Source: a virus. Taken from it: a DNA stretch of 21,676 nt. The stretch covers positions 1-21,676 of the IMG/VR virus record IMGVR_UViG_3300025928_000038; one strand, 5' to 3'. The notes beneath the pieces were generated by a model. That model made no database searches and was not told where the DNA came from. It worked only from the letters and a program-made list of their open reading frames with translations. This document shows, one piece after another, positions 14,070 to 20,875 of the stretch. Position numbers and translations under genes: made by a program. How positions within the stretch are numbered: position 1 is the stretch's first letter; every line of letters starts with the position of its first letter.

Positions 14070-14475
14070 GTGCCATTATAGCGGCACCTCCTATGAGGAG
14101 CAGGAGCTCTTCGATCCGGGAGATCCGGTGCCCGAGAAGTTCCTGAAGAACCCTTGGGTCATGGCCCACACCGACAGCCCGATTAAAGTTCCGCCGAAAG
14201 TGGGTACGCCGGAAGATGCCCGCGCCAAGCTCGAGGAGCGCATGCACAGGGCTGAGGATGCAGCCTTCCAGCAGCGCGAAGACGCAAAGCGCGAGGAGGC
14301 GAAACAGGCTGCTGTCATGCAACAGAAGGTGCGGGCTCAGAATGAGGCGCTAGGGCTGGCCGACTACCGCCCAGGTTCCCTGCCAGCAACTCCGGCACCA
14401 CCCGTTAAGGCGGCCCCACAGCCGCTCCGTCAGCCCCTCCGCGAACCACTGGGACAACGCCGTGCATCGGGTTGA
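14050..14475 (+). CDS. Hypothetical protein with coiled-coil middle and Pro-rich tail
   Basis: 141 residues from ATG 14050, preferred to ATG 14044 because AAGAGG stands at a better distance from it. The N-terminus holds 'HKCHYSGTSYEEQELFDPGDPVPE'. A charged coiled-coil stretch follows (about 55-105, rich in Glu, Ala, Lys, Gln and Arg), then a Pro/Ala/Gln tail. The gene starts inside the end of the previous gene, and its own end overlaps the next start by 14 bases. This tight packing suggests one operon. No family recognised. Confidence 0.6.
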   Translation: MPTFLHKCHYSGTSYEEQELFDPGDPVPEKFLKNPWVMAHTDSPIKVPPKVGTPEDARAKLEERMHRAEDAAFQQREDAKREEAKQAAVMQQKVRAQNEALGLADYRPGSLPATPAPPVKAAPQPLRQPLREPLGQRRASG

Positions 14476-15025
14476 TTATACGGTCGCCGACCCAAAGATA
14501 CGAGAGATCAAAGAAGCCGAACCGACAGCCTCCGTTGCGGACATCGGTCGGCGCTTGCGCAATAAGCAGATCAGGATCAGCAACGACTCCGTCCGCAAGC
14601 GCCTGGCCAAAATGGGCTACGAGGTCAAGCGAATTCCTGCACAGTTTCCTGCTCGTGATGCCGAGCTGGTCGAACTGGCCGGACATAGCGTTGCTAGCAT
14701 TGCCGAGATCATGGGCGTGAGCAAGTCCACAGTAGGCAGGCGGGCCACTGAATTGGGTACGGGATCGAAGCCGCCCAAATCGAAGAAACCGCAGACGAAA
14801 CCAGAGCCGCAACAGACCAATCACACCAGCCCGAATGGTTACCCGCGCAGAAATGGCGAAATTCCTCCATACATACGCACTCTTCCTATTCTCCCTTCCA
14901 TCTCAGGCCCAAAGTTTGGTGATGCAATCTGCTACTTCGATAAAGGGGTTAATCCGATGGTTCTCGCCAGCAGTGCAGACCAATCAGGTAAACCTAGCGG
15001 AAGCGATCCATCAAGTTCTGATTGA
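14462..15025 (+). CDS. Putative DNA-binding protein with two helix-turn-helix motifs
   Basis: 187 residues from GTG 14462, overlapping the previous stop. Residues about 24-52 ('SVADIGRRLRNKQIRISNDSVRKRLAKMGY') and about 76-98 ('SVASIAEIMGVSKSTVGRRATELG') each look like a helix-turn-helix, as in small phage terminases and regulators. A Lys/Pro linker (about 102-122) follows. The last 65 residues are polar and low in complexity, and they share their DNA with another good frame (14835-15125), so the true end is uncertain. A regulator or packaging helper is possible. I do not recognise a specific family. Confidence 0.6.
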   Translation: MHRVDYTVADPKIREIKEAEPTASVADIGRRLRNKQIRISNDSVRKRLAKMGYEVKRIPAQFPARDAELVELAGHSVASIAEIMGVSKSTVGRRATELGTGSKPPKSKKPQTKPEPQQTNHTSPNGYPRRNGEIPPYIRTLPILPSISGPKFGDAICYFDKGVNPMVLASSADQSGKPSGSDPSSSD

Positions 15026-15125
15026 ACACCAGGATCTCTATACCCACTTCTCGCAAGAGGGGTTATCTCCAACTCTGTTTGCCCGCATGGTAGCGAACAA
15101 GCTGGACGAAATTCAGGACGACTAG
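14835..15125 (+). CDS. Hypothetical protein, overlapping frame
   Basis: 96 residues from ATG 14835 (ATG 14853 or 14922 are alternatives; none has a good ribosome site). The beginning is hydrophobic ('FLHTYALFLFSLPSQAQSLVM'). The rest is a convincing soluble helical sequence ('NLAEAIHQVLIEHQDLYTHFSQEGLSPTLFARMVANKLDEIQ'). Bases 14835-15025 also encode the end of the helix-turn-helix gene in the frame one position before. Either both frames are used, or a frameshift joins them, or one of the two overlapping ends is not real. Confidence 0.5.
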   Translation: MVTRAEMAKFLHTYALFLFSLPSQAQSLVMQSATSIKGLIRWFSPAVQTNQVNLAEAIHQVLIEHQDLYTHFSQEGLSPTLFARMVANKLDEIQDD

Positions 15126-15167
15126 TCCTGTCCGTCGTGTGAGGGTCTCGCGGCCGCACACCCGCTG

Positions 15168-15186
15168 ACCAGTCGGTTACACTGGT
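15168..15186 (+). other. Small inverted repeat before the terminator
   Basis: ACCAGT (15168-15173) and ACTGGT (15181-15186) form a perfect 6-base inverted repeat with a 7-base loop. It lies in the non-coding 155-base gap after the 15125 stop. The rest of that gap holds a GTGTG/CACAC-type dyad around 15137-15162 and the terminator at 15213. It may be a binding site or an RNA hairpin. Confidence 0.25.
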
Positions 15187-15212
15187 TGACGTTTCCTCCC
15201 TAGTTCAAACTT

Positions 15213-15256
15213 GGCGGTCATGCCTTGCTTGGATTGCATGACCGCCGTTCTTTTCT
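15213..15256 (+). terminator. Strong intrinsic terminator
   Basis: GGCGGTCATGC (15213-15223) pairs perfectly with GCATGACCGCC (15236-15246) across a 12-base loop, and GTTCTTTTCT follows. This 11-base-pair stem plus T-rich tail is a classic Rho-independent terminator. It closes the transcription unit coming from the capsid genes and separates it from the iron permease homologue, whose ribosome site starts only 16 bases after the stem. Confidence 0.85.
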
Positions 15257-15280
15257 GAAGCGGGGAGGAGTTCATATGCA

Positions 15281-15649
15281 ATGGTGGACGCTTGGTTCGG
15301 TCGGGTTGCTCGCTTCTGTGCGACGCAGCTAGGCCACGCACGCTCCTTCGCTATCGGAGTTACGATAGTTATTGTCTGGGGCATCACCGGCCCGATCTTC
15401 AATTACTCCGATACCTGGCAGCTCTTGATCAATACCGGCACGACTATCGCCACGTACCTCATGATCTTCCTGCTGCAAAACACCCAAAACCGCGACACGC
15501 TCGAGATAAACTTAAAGCTGGATGAATTAATCCGGGCTAACGAGCACGCGCATAATCGCATGATACGGCTGGAAAAGCTCACCGAGCGCCAGCTGGAGCA
15601 GTTGAAGTTAGATTTCGACCAAATCTCCGACGAGAACCCCCATGCGTAA
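15281..15649 (+). CDS. Low-affinity iron permease family protein
   Basis: 122 residues from ATG 15281, with GGGGAGGAG ending 10 bases upstream. An ATG five bases before is out of frame. Two transmembrane helices, about 22-40 ('SFAIGVTIVIVWGITGPIF') and 46-66, enclose the family signature 'FNYSDTWQLLINTGTTI'. They are followed by 'FLLQNTQNRDTLEINLKLDELIRA' (63-86) and a charged coiled-coil tail. This is the known bacterial low-affinity iron permease family (Pfam Iron_permease), usually a host gene. Transport itself is not well proven for the bacterial members. The gene sits right after an intrinsic terminator, as phage-carried extra genes often do. It is complete and has no frameshift. Confidence 0.88.
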   Translation: MVDAWFGRVARFCATQLGHARSFAIGVTIVIVWGITGPIFNYSDTWQLLINTGTTIATYLMIFLLQNTQNRDTLEINLKLDELIRANEHAHNRMIRLEKLTERQLEQLKLDFDQISDENPHA

Positions 15650-15863
15650 TAGAGGTTGTGGCTGTCTGAGCTGCCGACAGACGCGCGACGAAACGCCAGA
15701 GGAACGCCAGGCTAAGGCGCAGGAGAAGCTCGCCGACCTAGAAGAGCTGGGGTACTTCGGCTCGGGTAGCTGTCTCTCGCGCGACAGCCTCGGGCACTAC
15801 CACGTCTTTATCCCACGAGGAAATAATCATGGCGGACGACGTAAATCCCGAGCTGCGCGCTGA
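15642..15863 (+). CDS. Small protein with CxCxxC N-terminus
   Basis: 73 residues from ATG 15642, overlapping the permease end by 8 bases. 'RGCGCLSCRQTRDETPEERQAKAQEKL' puts three Cys close together (C6, C8, C11), which could hold a metal with C44. A charged helix follows (about 15-36), then 'GYFGSGSCLSRDSLGHYHVFIPRG'. Its last 35 bases overlap the next gene. The ribosome site is weak. No family recognised. Confidence 0.5.
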   Translation: MRNRGCGCLSCRQTRDETPEERQAKAQEKLADLEELGYFGSGSCLSRDSLGHYHVFIPRGNNHGGRRKSRAAR

Positions 15864-16218
15864 ACTCAGTGCGGCGCTCGAAGTACTCGCACCGCAGATC
15901 CGCGGTATGCATGATCTGCTCAATGTATCGATCTCTGACGAACTGCACGCCGAGCTTTCTGATGTGGTGCAGAAGCGTGAGAGGCGCCGTGGTCTCATCC
16001 AAGCAGTAATAAACAACTTGGATTCTACGCTCACGGCACGCACTGCGTTGGAAGAGGATGGTTACCCATCACTACCAAAAGTCACGATCGTTAATTCTCA
16101 GTTTACCGAACTGCAGGGTGAGGCAGCCGATCTGCAGGCGGCGGTTGGTGTGTTCTCGCAAGAGGCCAGCCGTTTAAGTGTCGGGCTAGGGGCTGCTGCG
16201 GATAAACCTAAGGAGTAA
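15829..16218 (+). CDS. Hypothetical helical coiled-coil-like protein
   Basis: 129 residues from ATG 15829, with GAGG about 8 bases upstream. The sequence is mostly long helix ('PELRAELSAALEVLAPQIRGMHDLL', 'ISDELHAELSDVVQKRERRRGLIQAVINNL') with a heptad-like pattern in the second half. The TAA overlaps an ATG of the next gene (TAATG). Probably a virion-associated or chaperone-like protein; no family recognised. Confidence 0.6.
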   Translation: MADDVNPELRAELSAALEVLAPQIRGMHDLLNVSISDELHAELSDVVQKRERRRGLIQAVINNLDSTLTARTALEEDGYPSLPKVTIVNSQFTELQGEAADLQAAVGVFSQEASRLSVGLGAAADKPKE

Positions 16219-16223
16219 TGTCA

Positions 16224-16577
16224 ATGGCTACACTAACGACTGACCAATTCTATCCCTCCGTAGCGCTCTCGGCTGCTGATTCTGCTGGGGTCGCTGCCCC
16301 ACTGTTCGGTGTGCCGATCTGGGCAAGTTCGGATGAGACCGTGCTGACTGTTGTGGTCGCTGCTGACGGCATGAGTGCGGCTGTACAGACGGTAGCGCCA
16401 GGCACTGGGCGGATTTCGGTTACTGCTGAAGGCGATCCGACCCCGGGTGTGGATACCCTTACCGGCGTCTCTGAGGATGTCACCGTGACCCTCGGCCCGT
16501 CGCATGAGGCGAAGGTCCTAACCCTGGCCCTCGGCGCTCCTGCCGATAAGGTCGTCACTCCGCCGCCCGGGCCGTAA
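16224..16577 (+). CDS. Ig-like (Big_2-type) domain protein
   Basis: 117 residues from ATG 16224, chosen because AAGGAG stands 8 bases before it but only 2 bases before ATG 16218. Residues about 30-75 ('PIWASSDETVLTVVVAADGMSAAVQTVAPGTGRISVTAEGD') follow the bacterial Ig-like group 2 pattern of a Trp strand, a 'SSD' turn and an 'APGTG-I-V' strand. Such domains decorate phage capsids and tails and bind surface carbohydrates weakly. A terminator-like element follows immediately. A decoration protein is the best guess. Confidence 0.6.
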   Translation: MATLTTDQFYPSVALSAADSAGVAAPLFGVPIWASSDETVLTVVVAADGMSAAVQTVAPGTGRISVTAEGDPTPGVDTLTGVSEDVTVTLGPSHEAKVLTLALGAPADKVVTPPPGP

Positions 16578-16590
16578 TTACTGAAAAAAC

Positions 16591-16631
16591 GGGGGCAGGA
16601 TGGCGAAAACCTGCCCCCAAGTGGGGGTTTT
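16591..16631 (+). terminator. Terminator-like element with two competing hairpins
   Basis: GGGGGCAGG (16591-16599) can pair with CCTGCCCCC (16610-16618). Alternatively the same CCCCC (16614-16618) can pair with GGGGG (16623-16627) across AAGT, followed by TTTT. Only the second form has the T-run of an intrinsic terminator, and the two stems exclude each other, as in attenuators. It separates the Ig-like gene from the DUF6065-like gene. A simple terminator with extra stem is the plain alternative. Confidence 0.6.
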
Positions 16632-16714
16632 CAAGAGTACCTGCGAGCCCGGGGACCGCCCTGGCCCGCCCTGCCCTTATAACTGGACTGCCCTCCCCAC
16701 GCAACAGGATTCTG

Positions 16715-17449
16715 ATGCTTCTCGAAGCACTCGCCGTTACGAATAATCCACAAGAATTGGTGCCAGCTCCGAGCGAGCGCGACTGGATGGACCAGAACCG
16801 GCATGCCTACCGGTGTTTGCCCCTCACCATCGCCAATACGTACGGGTGGCAAGTCCTCATGCCGTGCGACGTTATAGCCGAATGGACAGGAGGTCCCGGC
16901 CTACCTGATGTCAGAATAATCAAGGGTGATCCGTTCTACCAAGCTCAAAGCAATTTTGCCACCGGCATCCTGACGCTCGACGTTTCCTACATCTTCCGCA
17001 CACCGCCCGGGTACCACTTGCTGATCACCGGCCCCACCAACCAGTTCAAGGATGGTGTGGCGCCAATGACCGGCATCGTCGAGAGCGACTGGCTACCCTA
17101 CACATTCACCATGAACTACAAGTTCACTCGTCCTGGTCGGGTGGCTTGGAGTGCTGGGGAGCCTTATGCGCAGATATGCGTAATCCATGCCAATGTGCAG
17201 GATAATGTACAGCCAGTCATTCGTAACATAACTGACGACCAGCAGTTTTCTGCGCAGCATAATGCTTGGCGTGAGCGTCGTACCAGGATGCGGGATCTTC
17301 TTGCACAAGGCGATCCGACTGCGATCAAAGATCCTTGGGATAAGGATTATTTCGTCGGCCGATATGCCGATGGGCAGAAGACAGATTTGGCGCATACCAA
17401 CAGGGTGCGGCTGAAAGCTCCTATAGATAAACGTGGGAGCCTGGCATGA
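16715..17449 (+). CDS. DUF6065-like protein
   Basis: 244 residues from ATG 16715, with AGGA about 7 bases upstream. 'YRCLPLTIANTYGWQVLMPCDVIAEWTGGPG' (about 32-62), 'GILTLDVSYIFRTPPGYHLLITGPTN' (about 84-109), 'GIVESDWLPYTFTMNYKFTRPG' and 'GEPYAQICVIHANVQDNVQPVIR' look like the DUF6065 family as I recall it, a family of unknown function seen in bacteria and phages. The fold looks beta-rich with conserved Trp and Gly. Its TGA overlaps the next ATG (ATGA), so it is coupled with the first 2OG-Fe(II) oxygenase and may share its substrate. I am moderately sure of the family and not of any role. Confidence 0.65.
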   Translation: MLLEALAVTNNPQELVPAPSERDWMDQNRHAYRCLPLTIANTYGWQVLMPCDVIAEWTGGPGLPDVRIIKGDPFYQAQSNFATGILTLDVSYIFRTPPGYHLLITGPTNQFKDGVAPMTGIVESDWLPYTFTMNYKFTRPGRVAWSAGEPYAQICVIHANVQDNVQPVIRNITDDQQFSAQHNAWRERRTRMRDLLAQGDPTAIKDPWDKDYFVGRYADGQKTDLAHTNRVRLKAPIDKRGSLA

Positions 17450-17997
17450 TCGAGATTGCACAGTTTGCCAGTCCGGACGAATGCCGCACAGTTATTGAAG
17501 CCTATGACAGATGGTGTGCTAATGCCCATGTCTACGGTGACCCGTTCTTCGACCACCGGGTGATGTTCATCACCAGCTTTCCTGAAAGCGAAATTCAGAC
17601 GCGACGAATTATGCAGAGTTGGCGCAATCGGGAGACAATCGCCGCTAGTGAAGCCGCCCGCCAACAGATGTACCCAGACACCATCCAAATAGTGCGCTGG
17701 ACTACAGAGGCCATGAGTCCGCATCAGGATGATCGCCACCCAGATGGCTCCCCGAACGCGACACCGTGGCGTGAGTGGGCGGGGGTCATTTACCTTAATA
17801 GCGATTATGAAGGTGGGCGGATATATTTCCCTGAGACAAATGAATATTATCAGCCGGTGCAAGGCTCCCTTATATTGTTTCCTGCCGTAACTCGCCATGG
17901 AGTCGAGGCCACACGAGGTGGCGCACGCTACACGTCGCCCGCATGGTTTACGCGCAATCGAGCTCATCAAGATCCCTTGGTAGGAGTCGTACTTTGA
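17446..17997 (+). CDS. 2OG-Fe(II) oxygenase, prolyl-4-hydroxylase-like (first of two)
   Basis: 183 residues from ATG 17446, overlapping the DUF6065-like stop by 4 bases. The double-stranded beta-helix core shows 'HQD' with H93 and D95, 'GVIYLNSDYEGGRIYFPE' (113-130), 'GSLILFPAVTRHGV' giving the distal iron ligand H151, and R161 for 2-oxoglutarate ('GGARYTSPAWF'). The enzyme family uses Fe(II), O2 and 2-oxoglutarate to hydroxylate protein side chains or small molecules. All expected ligands are present, so it should be active. Cellular prolyl hydroxylases are often longer. The substrate is unknown. Confidence 0.85.
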   Translation: MIEIAQFASPDECRTVIEAYDRWCANAHVYGDPFFDHRVMFITSFPESEIQTRRIMQSWRNRETIAASEAARQQMYPDTIQIVRWTTEAMSPHQDDRHPDGSPNATPWREWAGVIYLNSDYEGGRIYFPETNEYYQPVQGSLILFPAVTRHGVEATRGGARYTSPAWFTRNRAHQDPLVGVVL

Positions 17998-18013
17998 AAG
18001 GTCGCTGCGATTG

Positions 18014-18568
18014 ATGAACGATGTTCTTGTTCGCTCGGACTTTCTGTCCGCGTCGCTGTGTGACGACCTGATCTGGCCGATGAAGCTGCAGTCCGAAAGA
18101 TATCTCAACAAGGTTGCCGATAATCGTATCGAGATCCCAGCATGGGAGGCGATATACCCACCGGCCTTGGCCACGTTGCGGGTGTACCGCGACGAGATGA
18201 CGCAGTTGGTGCGCGGCGTCTTCCAGCAATTCGTCCATCTAGAATACTGCATACTGAAAGCCAGTTTCCCTGGCGATTTCTGTGAGCCGCATTGCGATAA
18301 CTGCACGGATGAGGGTGGTCCCAACCACACACCGCACCGCTCCCACACCTGCAATCTATACCTGAACACCTGTGGTACAGATTATCAGGGTGGCGAACTG
18401 ACGTTCCCCGAGCGCGGCATGACGATATCGCCGATGACCGGTACCTTGGTGGCGTTCCCCAACAGCCGGGCATTCAAACACGAAGTACCGCCAATACGCT
18501 CTGGCGTGCGGTACTCAGTCCTTGCGTGGTTCACCCAGGAGGAACATCTCCGGATGCGCGGCTTTTGA
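18014..18568 (+). CDS. 2OG-Fe(II) oxygenase, prolyl-4-hydroxylase-like (second of two)
   Basis: 184 residues from ATG 18014; a TTG one codon earlier is possible. It is a clear paralogue of the gene before: 'PHCDN' with H93 and D95, 'CNLYLNTCGTDYQGGELTFPE', 'GTLVAFPNSRAFKHEV' with H156, and 'GVRYSVLAWFT' with R166. Ligand spacing is slightly longer than in its neighbour. It has several extra Cys and His in the loop after the HxD motif ('CDNCTDEGGPNHTPHRSHTC'), which might bind another metal. GAAAGG lies 12 bases upstream, a rather long spacing. Two related but diverged enzymes suggest two different substrates or two steps. Confidence 0.85.
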   Translation: MNDVLVRSDFLSASLCDDLIWPMKLQSERYLNKVADNRIEIPAWEAIYPPALATLRVYRDEMTQLVRGVFQQFVHLEYCILKASFPGDFCEPHCDNCTDEGGPNHTPHRSHTCNLYLNTCGTDYQGGELTFPERGMTISPMTGTLVAFPNSRAFKHEVPPIRSGVRYSVLAWFTQEEHLRMRGF

Positions 18569-18596
18569 ACCGTTCCTTTAGTTCCCAAGGAGTCCG

Positions 18597-18860
18597 ATGG
18601 CCGGAAACGTTCAAACCACGCTCAACCTAACTGCGGAGGCGGATAACGTCCTGGCATCTGGACAGCCAAGTGGGGCGATCACTGCGGCCCGCCTGCGACA
18701 GTTAATGGAAGATGTCATTGTGTCGTACCTCAATCTCCCCGGGAGTGTGACGCTGGCTTCTTCGCCAAGTTACGACAATGACACCGCTGCTGGGACAGGC
18801 GGTGTGCCTGTTGGAGGCATTTATAGGAACGGCAATTTCTTGATGATCCGCCTCTCATGA
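18597..18860 (+). CDS. Small fibre-linker-like protein
   Basis: 87 residues from ATG 18597, with AAGGAG 4 bases upstream. The end 'VTLASSPSYDNDTAAGTGGVPVGGIYRNGNFLMIRLS' is a pattern often found on phage capsid and tail fibre proteins, where it probably trimerises or attaches a fibre. The N-terminal part is helical ('GAITAARLRQLMEDVIVSYL'). Its TGA overlaps the ATG of the beta-helix gene (ATGA), so both are made together. A head-fibre or tail-fibre base is likely. Confidence 0.65.
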   Translation: MAGNVQTTLNLTAEADNVLASGQPSGAITAARLRQLMEDVIVSYLNLPGSVTLASSPSYDNDTAAGTGGVPVGGIYRNGNFLMIRLS

Positions 18861-20875
18861 AGAGATACCTGCTCTCGGCCTTCCTGTTGTTCTGCGTCCT
18901 ATCGAGCGCCTATGCGCAGACCGGCGTAGGATCTGGAATAACGGTGACGTCGCCGCAGGGCAATTCGCACACGCTGAGCCAATGGATGGCGGGATGGAAT
19001 GTGATCTATCCCACCAACACATCCGCCGACGTTACCACGATCAACAATGCCTTGGTTGGACGCCAGCCGGTGAAGATGGCTGCTGGCACCTGGCAGGTCT
19101 GTTCGCAAATCAATGTGCCCCCGTTTCGGATTATCGAAGGGACCAGCAATATCTCGAACCCTGGCTCAAATGGGCCACAGCAAAGCAATGGCCAGGTCAT
19201 CGTTCAATGCCCCAACAATGGATCATTCTCCGCGGGTCAGGCGTTCTTCGCGCTTCAGGATAGTGACGTAATCCGCGGGCTTGATATCTGGTGTAACTTC
19301 GGCTCTAGTCCGACATTCAATAACATCAATGCGCTGAATGCAACCAGTGTCGAGATCGACCACAATAACCTATTCTGGTGCAAATACGGCGTTGACAGGT
19401 TCTCAAATGGCAGCATCGCAGGACATACGGCCGTCTTCTCACAGCTGGCACATATCCACGATAACCTGTTCTATGGCCAGACCGATCGCGGAATTCGTGG
19501 GGATTTTAGTAACGGCGGGTTTGTTTCGGATGAGGTGTACGGCCCGCACAATGACTTCGTTGTCGTTGCAAATGGTAACTCCGCCGGGTCAGCGATCTAC
19601 TTAAACGGCGCAGCCTCTGTCCAGATTGTAGGCGATCGCTTCGAGGATGCCCCTTGGGGTATAGTCATTGAGAACAGCGGTGAGATTACTATCACCGGGA
19701 ATATGTGCGACCAGATCGGTTGCCTTAAGCTAAACAATGTCAGTGCCTCCATCGTTGGAAACACCGGGCACGCCGTTAACTTCGGTGGTACGACCGATGT
19801 AGCCTTCCTTGGCTCTGATAATGTGCAGATGTCTGGCAATACCTGGGGCGTTGATGGTGCGCCGTTCTATACCTGTACCAGCTGCTCCCTCGGCGCCTCG
19901 TCGACCATCAACGAACGTAATGTAGCGATAACTGATACCACCAATCTGTTTGCTGATGCTTTCACGCAAAGCGTCGTGCAGCCGCACATGGGGTCGAACC
20001 TTGGGGATATAGCGAACACCGTGTCTGGTGTGTCGGCATTGTCGCAATATCCCGGTAGCCACGTATCCAGCCGCGGTTTTACCCCATCGGTGAGTTCATG
20101 CGGCAGTAGTCCCTCTGTGGCAGGTGACGACACCGCTGGCATCATCACGACGGGGACGGGAGCGCCAACAGCGTGCACCCTGACATTCGCTGTGGCCTAT
20201 ACCTATGCGCCGGTCTGCACGCCGAACACCAGCTCGACCTCTTCCAATGCGAGTATGGCCTCCGCCCCCAGCACGACGGCAGTTACTATAAACCTAAGCT
20301 CTGGGCTCACTAGCGGGAAGATCTACTATTATTGCATTGAGCAGTCCCCGAACCTAGACCCAGCCGGTGCTGGGCTAGCGTCGGGGTGGAGCACGACCAA
20401 TGCTACACTGACAGCAGCGGCTGGCACTGACCCATTGGGCGGTGGTACAGCAGCGAAGCTCACGGTGGATGGGAATAATAATCGCCACCGGATTACTGCT
20501 ACTGCAGCTGCTGGGGGATCGACCGGCGTCAACACCATGTCCGGTTATTTCCACGCAGGAACCGGCAGCTTGAACCCAGTGCTTGTCGCCTATGACCCAG
20601 GCTTCTTCACCAGTACCATCGGCGCCATCTTCAGCATAACGGATGGTTCCTTTGTTGGGCTAACACAGCACACTGGATCTGCCACGATTATCTCGACTGG
20701 TAGCCAGAGTGTGGGCAATGGTTGGTGGCGTGTGTGGGCGACATTCAATCTTGGCCTTGTGCCGGCCTTCCCAGAAGTCCAAGTGGCACAAGGCTTCAAC
20801 AACTTCTTCACTGGCAATGGTACGGATAACCTGCTAGTGTGGGGAGTAGCAATTAGGCCAGGAACGCTGCCGTAA
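18857..20875 (+). CDS. Secreted-type beta-helix / fibre protein with signal peptide
   Basis: 672 residues from ATG 18857. Residues 1-20 form a classic Sec signal peptide: a KR start, a hydrophobic core 'YLLSAFLLFCVLSSAYA', and a cut after Ala-Tyr-Ala before Gln21. Residues about 60-370 have beta-helix rungs ('DVIRGLDIWCNFG', 'SVEIDHNNLFWCKYG', 'SVQIVGDRFEDAPWGIVIENS', 'ITITGNMCDQIG'). Residues about 415-495 match a common fibre block ('SSCGSSPSVAGDDTAG' to 'GKIYYYCIEQSPN'). The last 170 residues are jelly-roll-like, with 'NGWWRVWATF' and 'DNLLVWGVAIRPG', as in carbohydrate-binding fibre tips. A signal peptide is unusual for a virion fibre. It may be exported, or the N-terminus may serve another role. 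Confidence 0.75.
   Translation: MKRYLLSAFLLFCVLSSAYAQTGVGSGITVTSPQGNSHTLSQWMAGWNVIYPTNTSADVTTINNALVGRQPVKMAAGTWQVCSQINVPPFRIIEGTSNISNPGSNGPQQSNGQVIVQCPNNGSFSAGQAFFALQDSDVIRGLDIWCNFGSSPTFNNINALNATSVEIDHNNLFWCKYGVDRFSNGSIAGHTAVFSQLAHIHDNLFYGQTDRGIRGDFSNGGFVSDEVYGPHNDFVVVANGNSAGSAIYLNGAASVQIVGDRFEDAPWGIVIENSGEITITGNMCDQIGCLKLNNVSASIVGNTGHAVNFGGTTDVAFLGSDNVQMSGNTWGVDGAPFYTCTSCSLGASSTINERNVAITDTTNLFADAFTQSVVQPHMGSNLGDIANTVSGVSALSQYPGSHVSSRGFTPSVSSCGSSPSVAGDDTAGIITTGTGAPTACTLTFAVAYTYAPVCTPNTSSTSSNASMASAPSTTAVTINLSSGLTSGKIYYYCIEQSPNLDPAGAGLASGWSTTNATLTAAAGTDPLGGGTAAKLTVDGNNNRHRITATAAAGGSTGVNTMSGYFHAGTGSLNPVLVAYDPGFFTSTIGAIFSITDGSFVGLTQHTGSATIISTGSQSVGNGWWRVWATFNLGLVPAFPEVQVAQGFNNFFTGNGTDNLLVWGVAIRPGTLP

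Noticed and set aside
17347-18369. 340-residue reverse-strand open frame opposite the two oxygenase genes
   Set aside because: Its composition (many Cys, Arg and Ser, no domain pattern) is that of an antisense shadow, and both forward genes have intact catalytic motifs and start signals.
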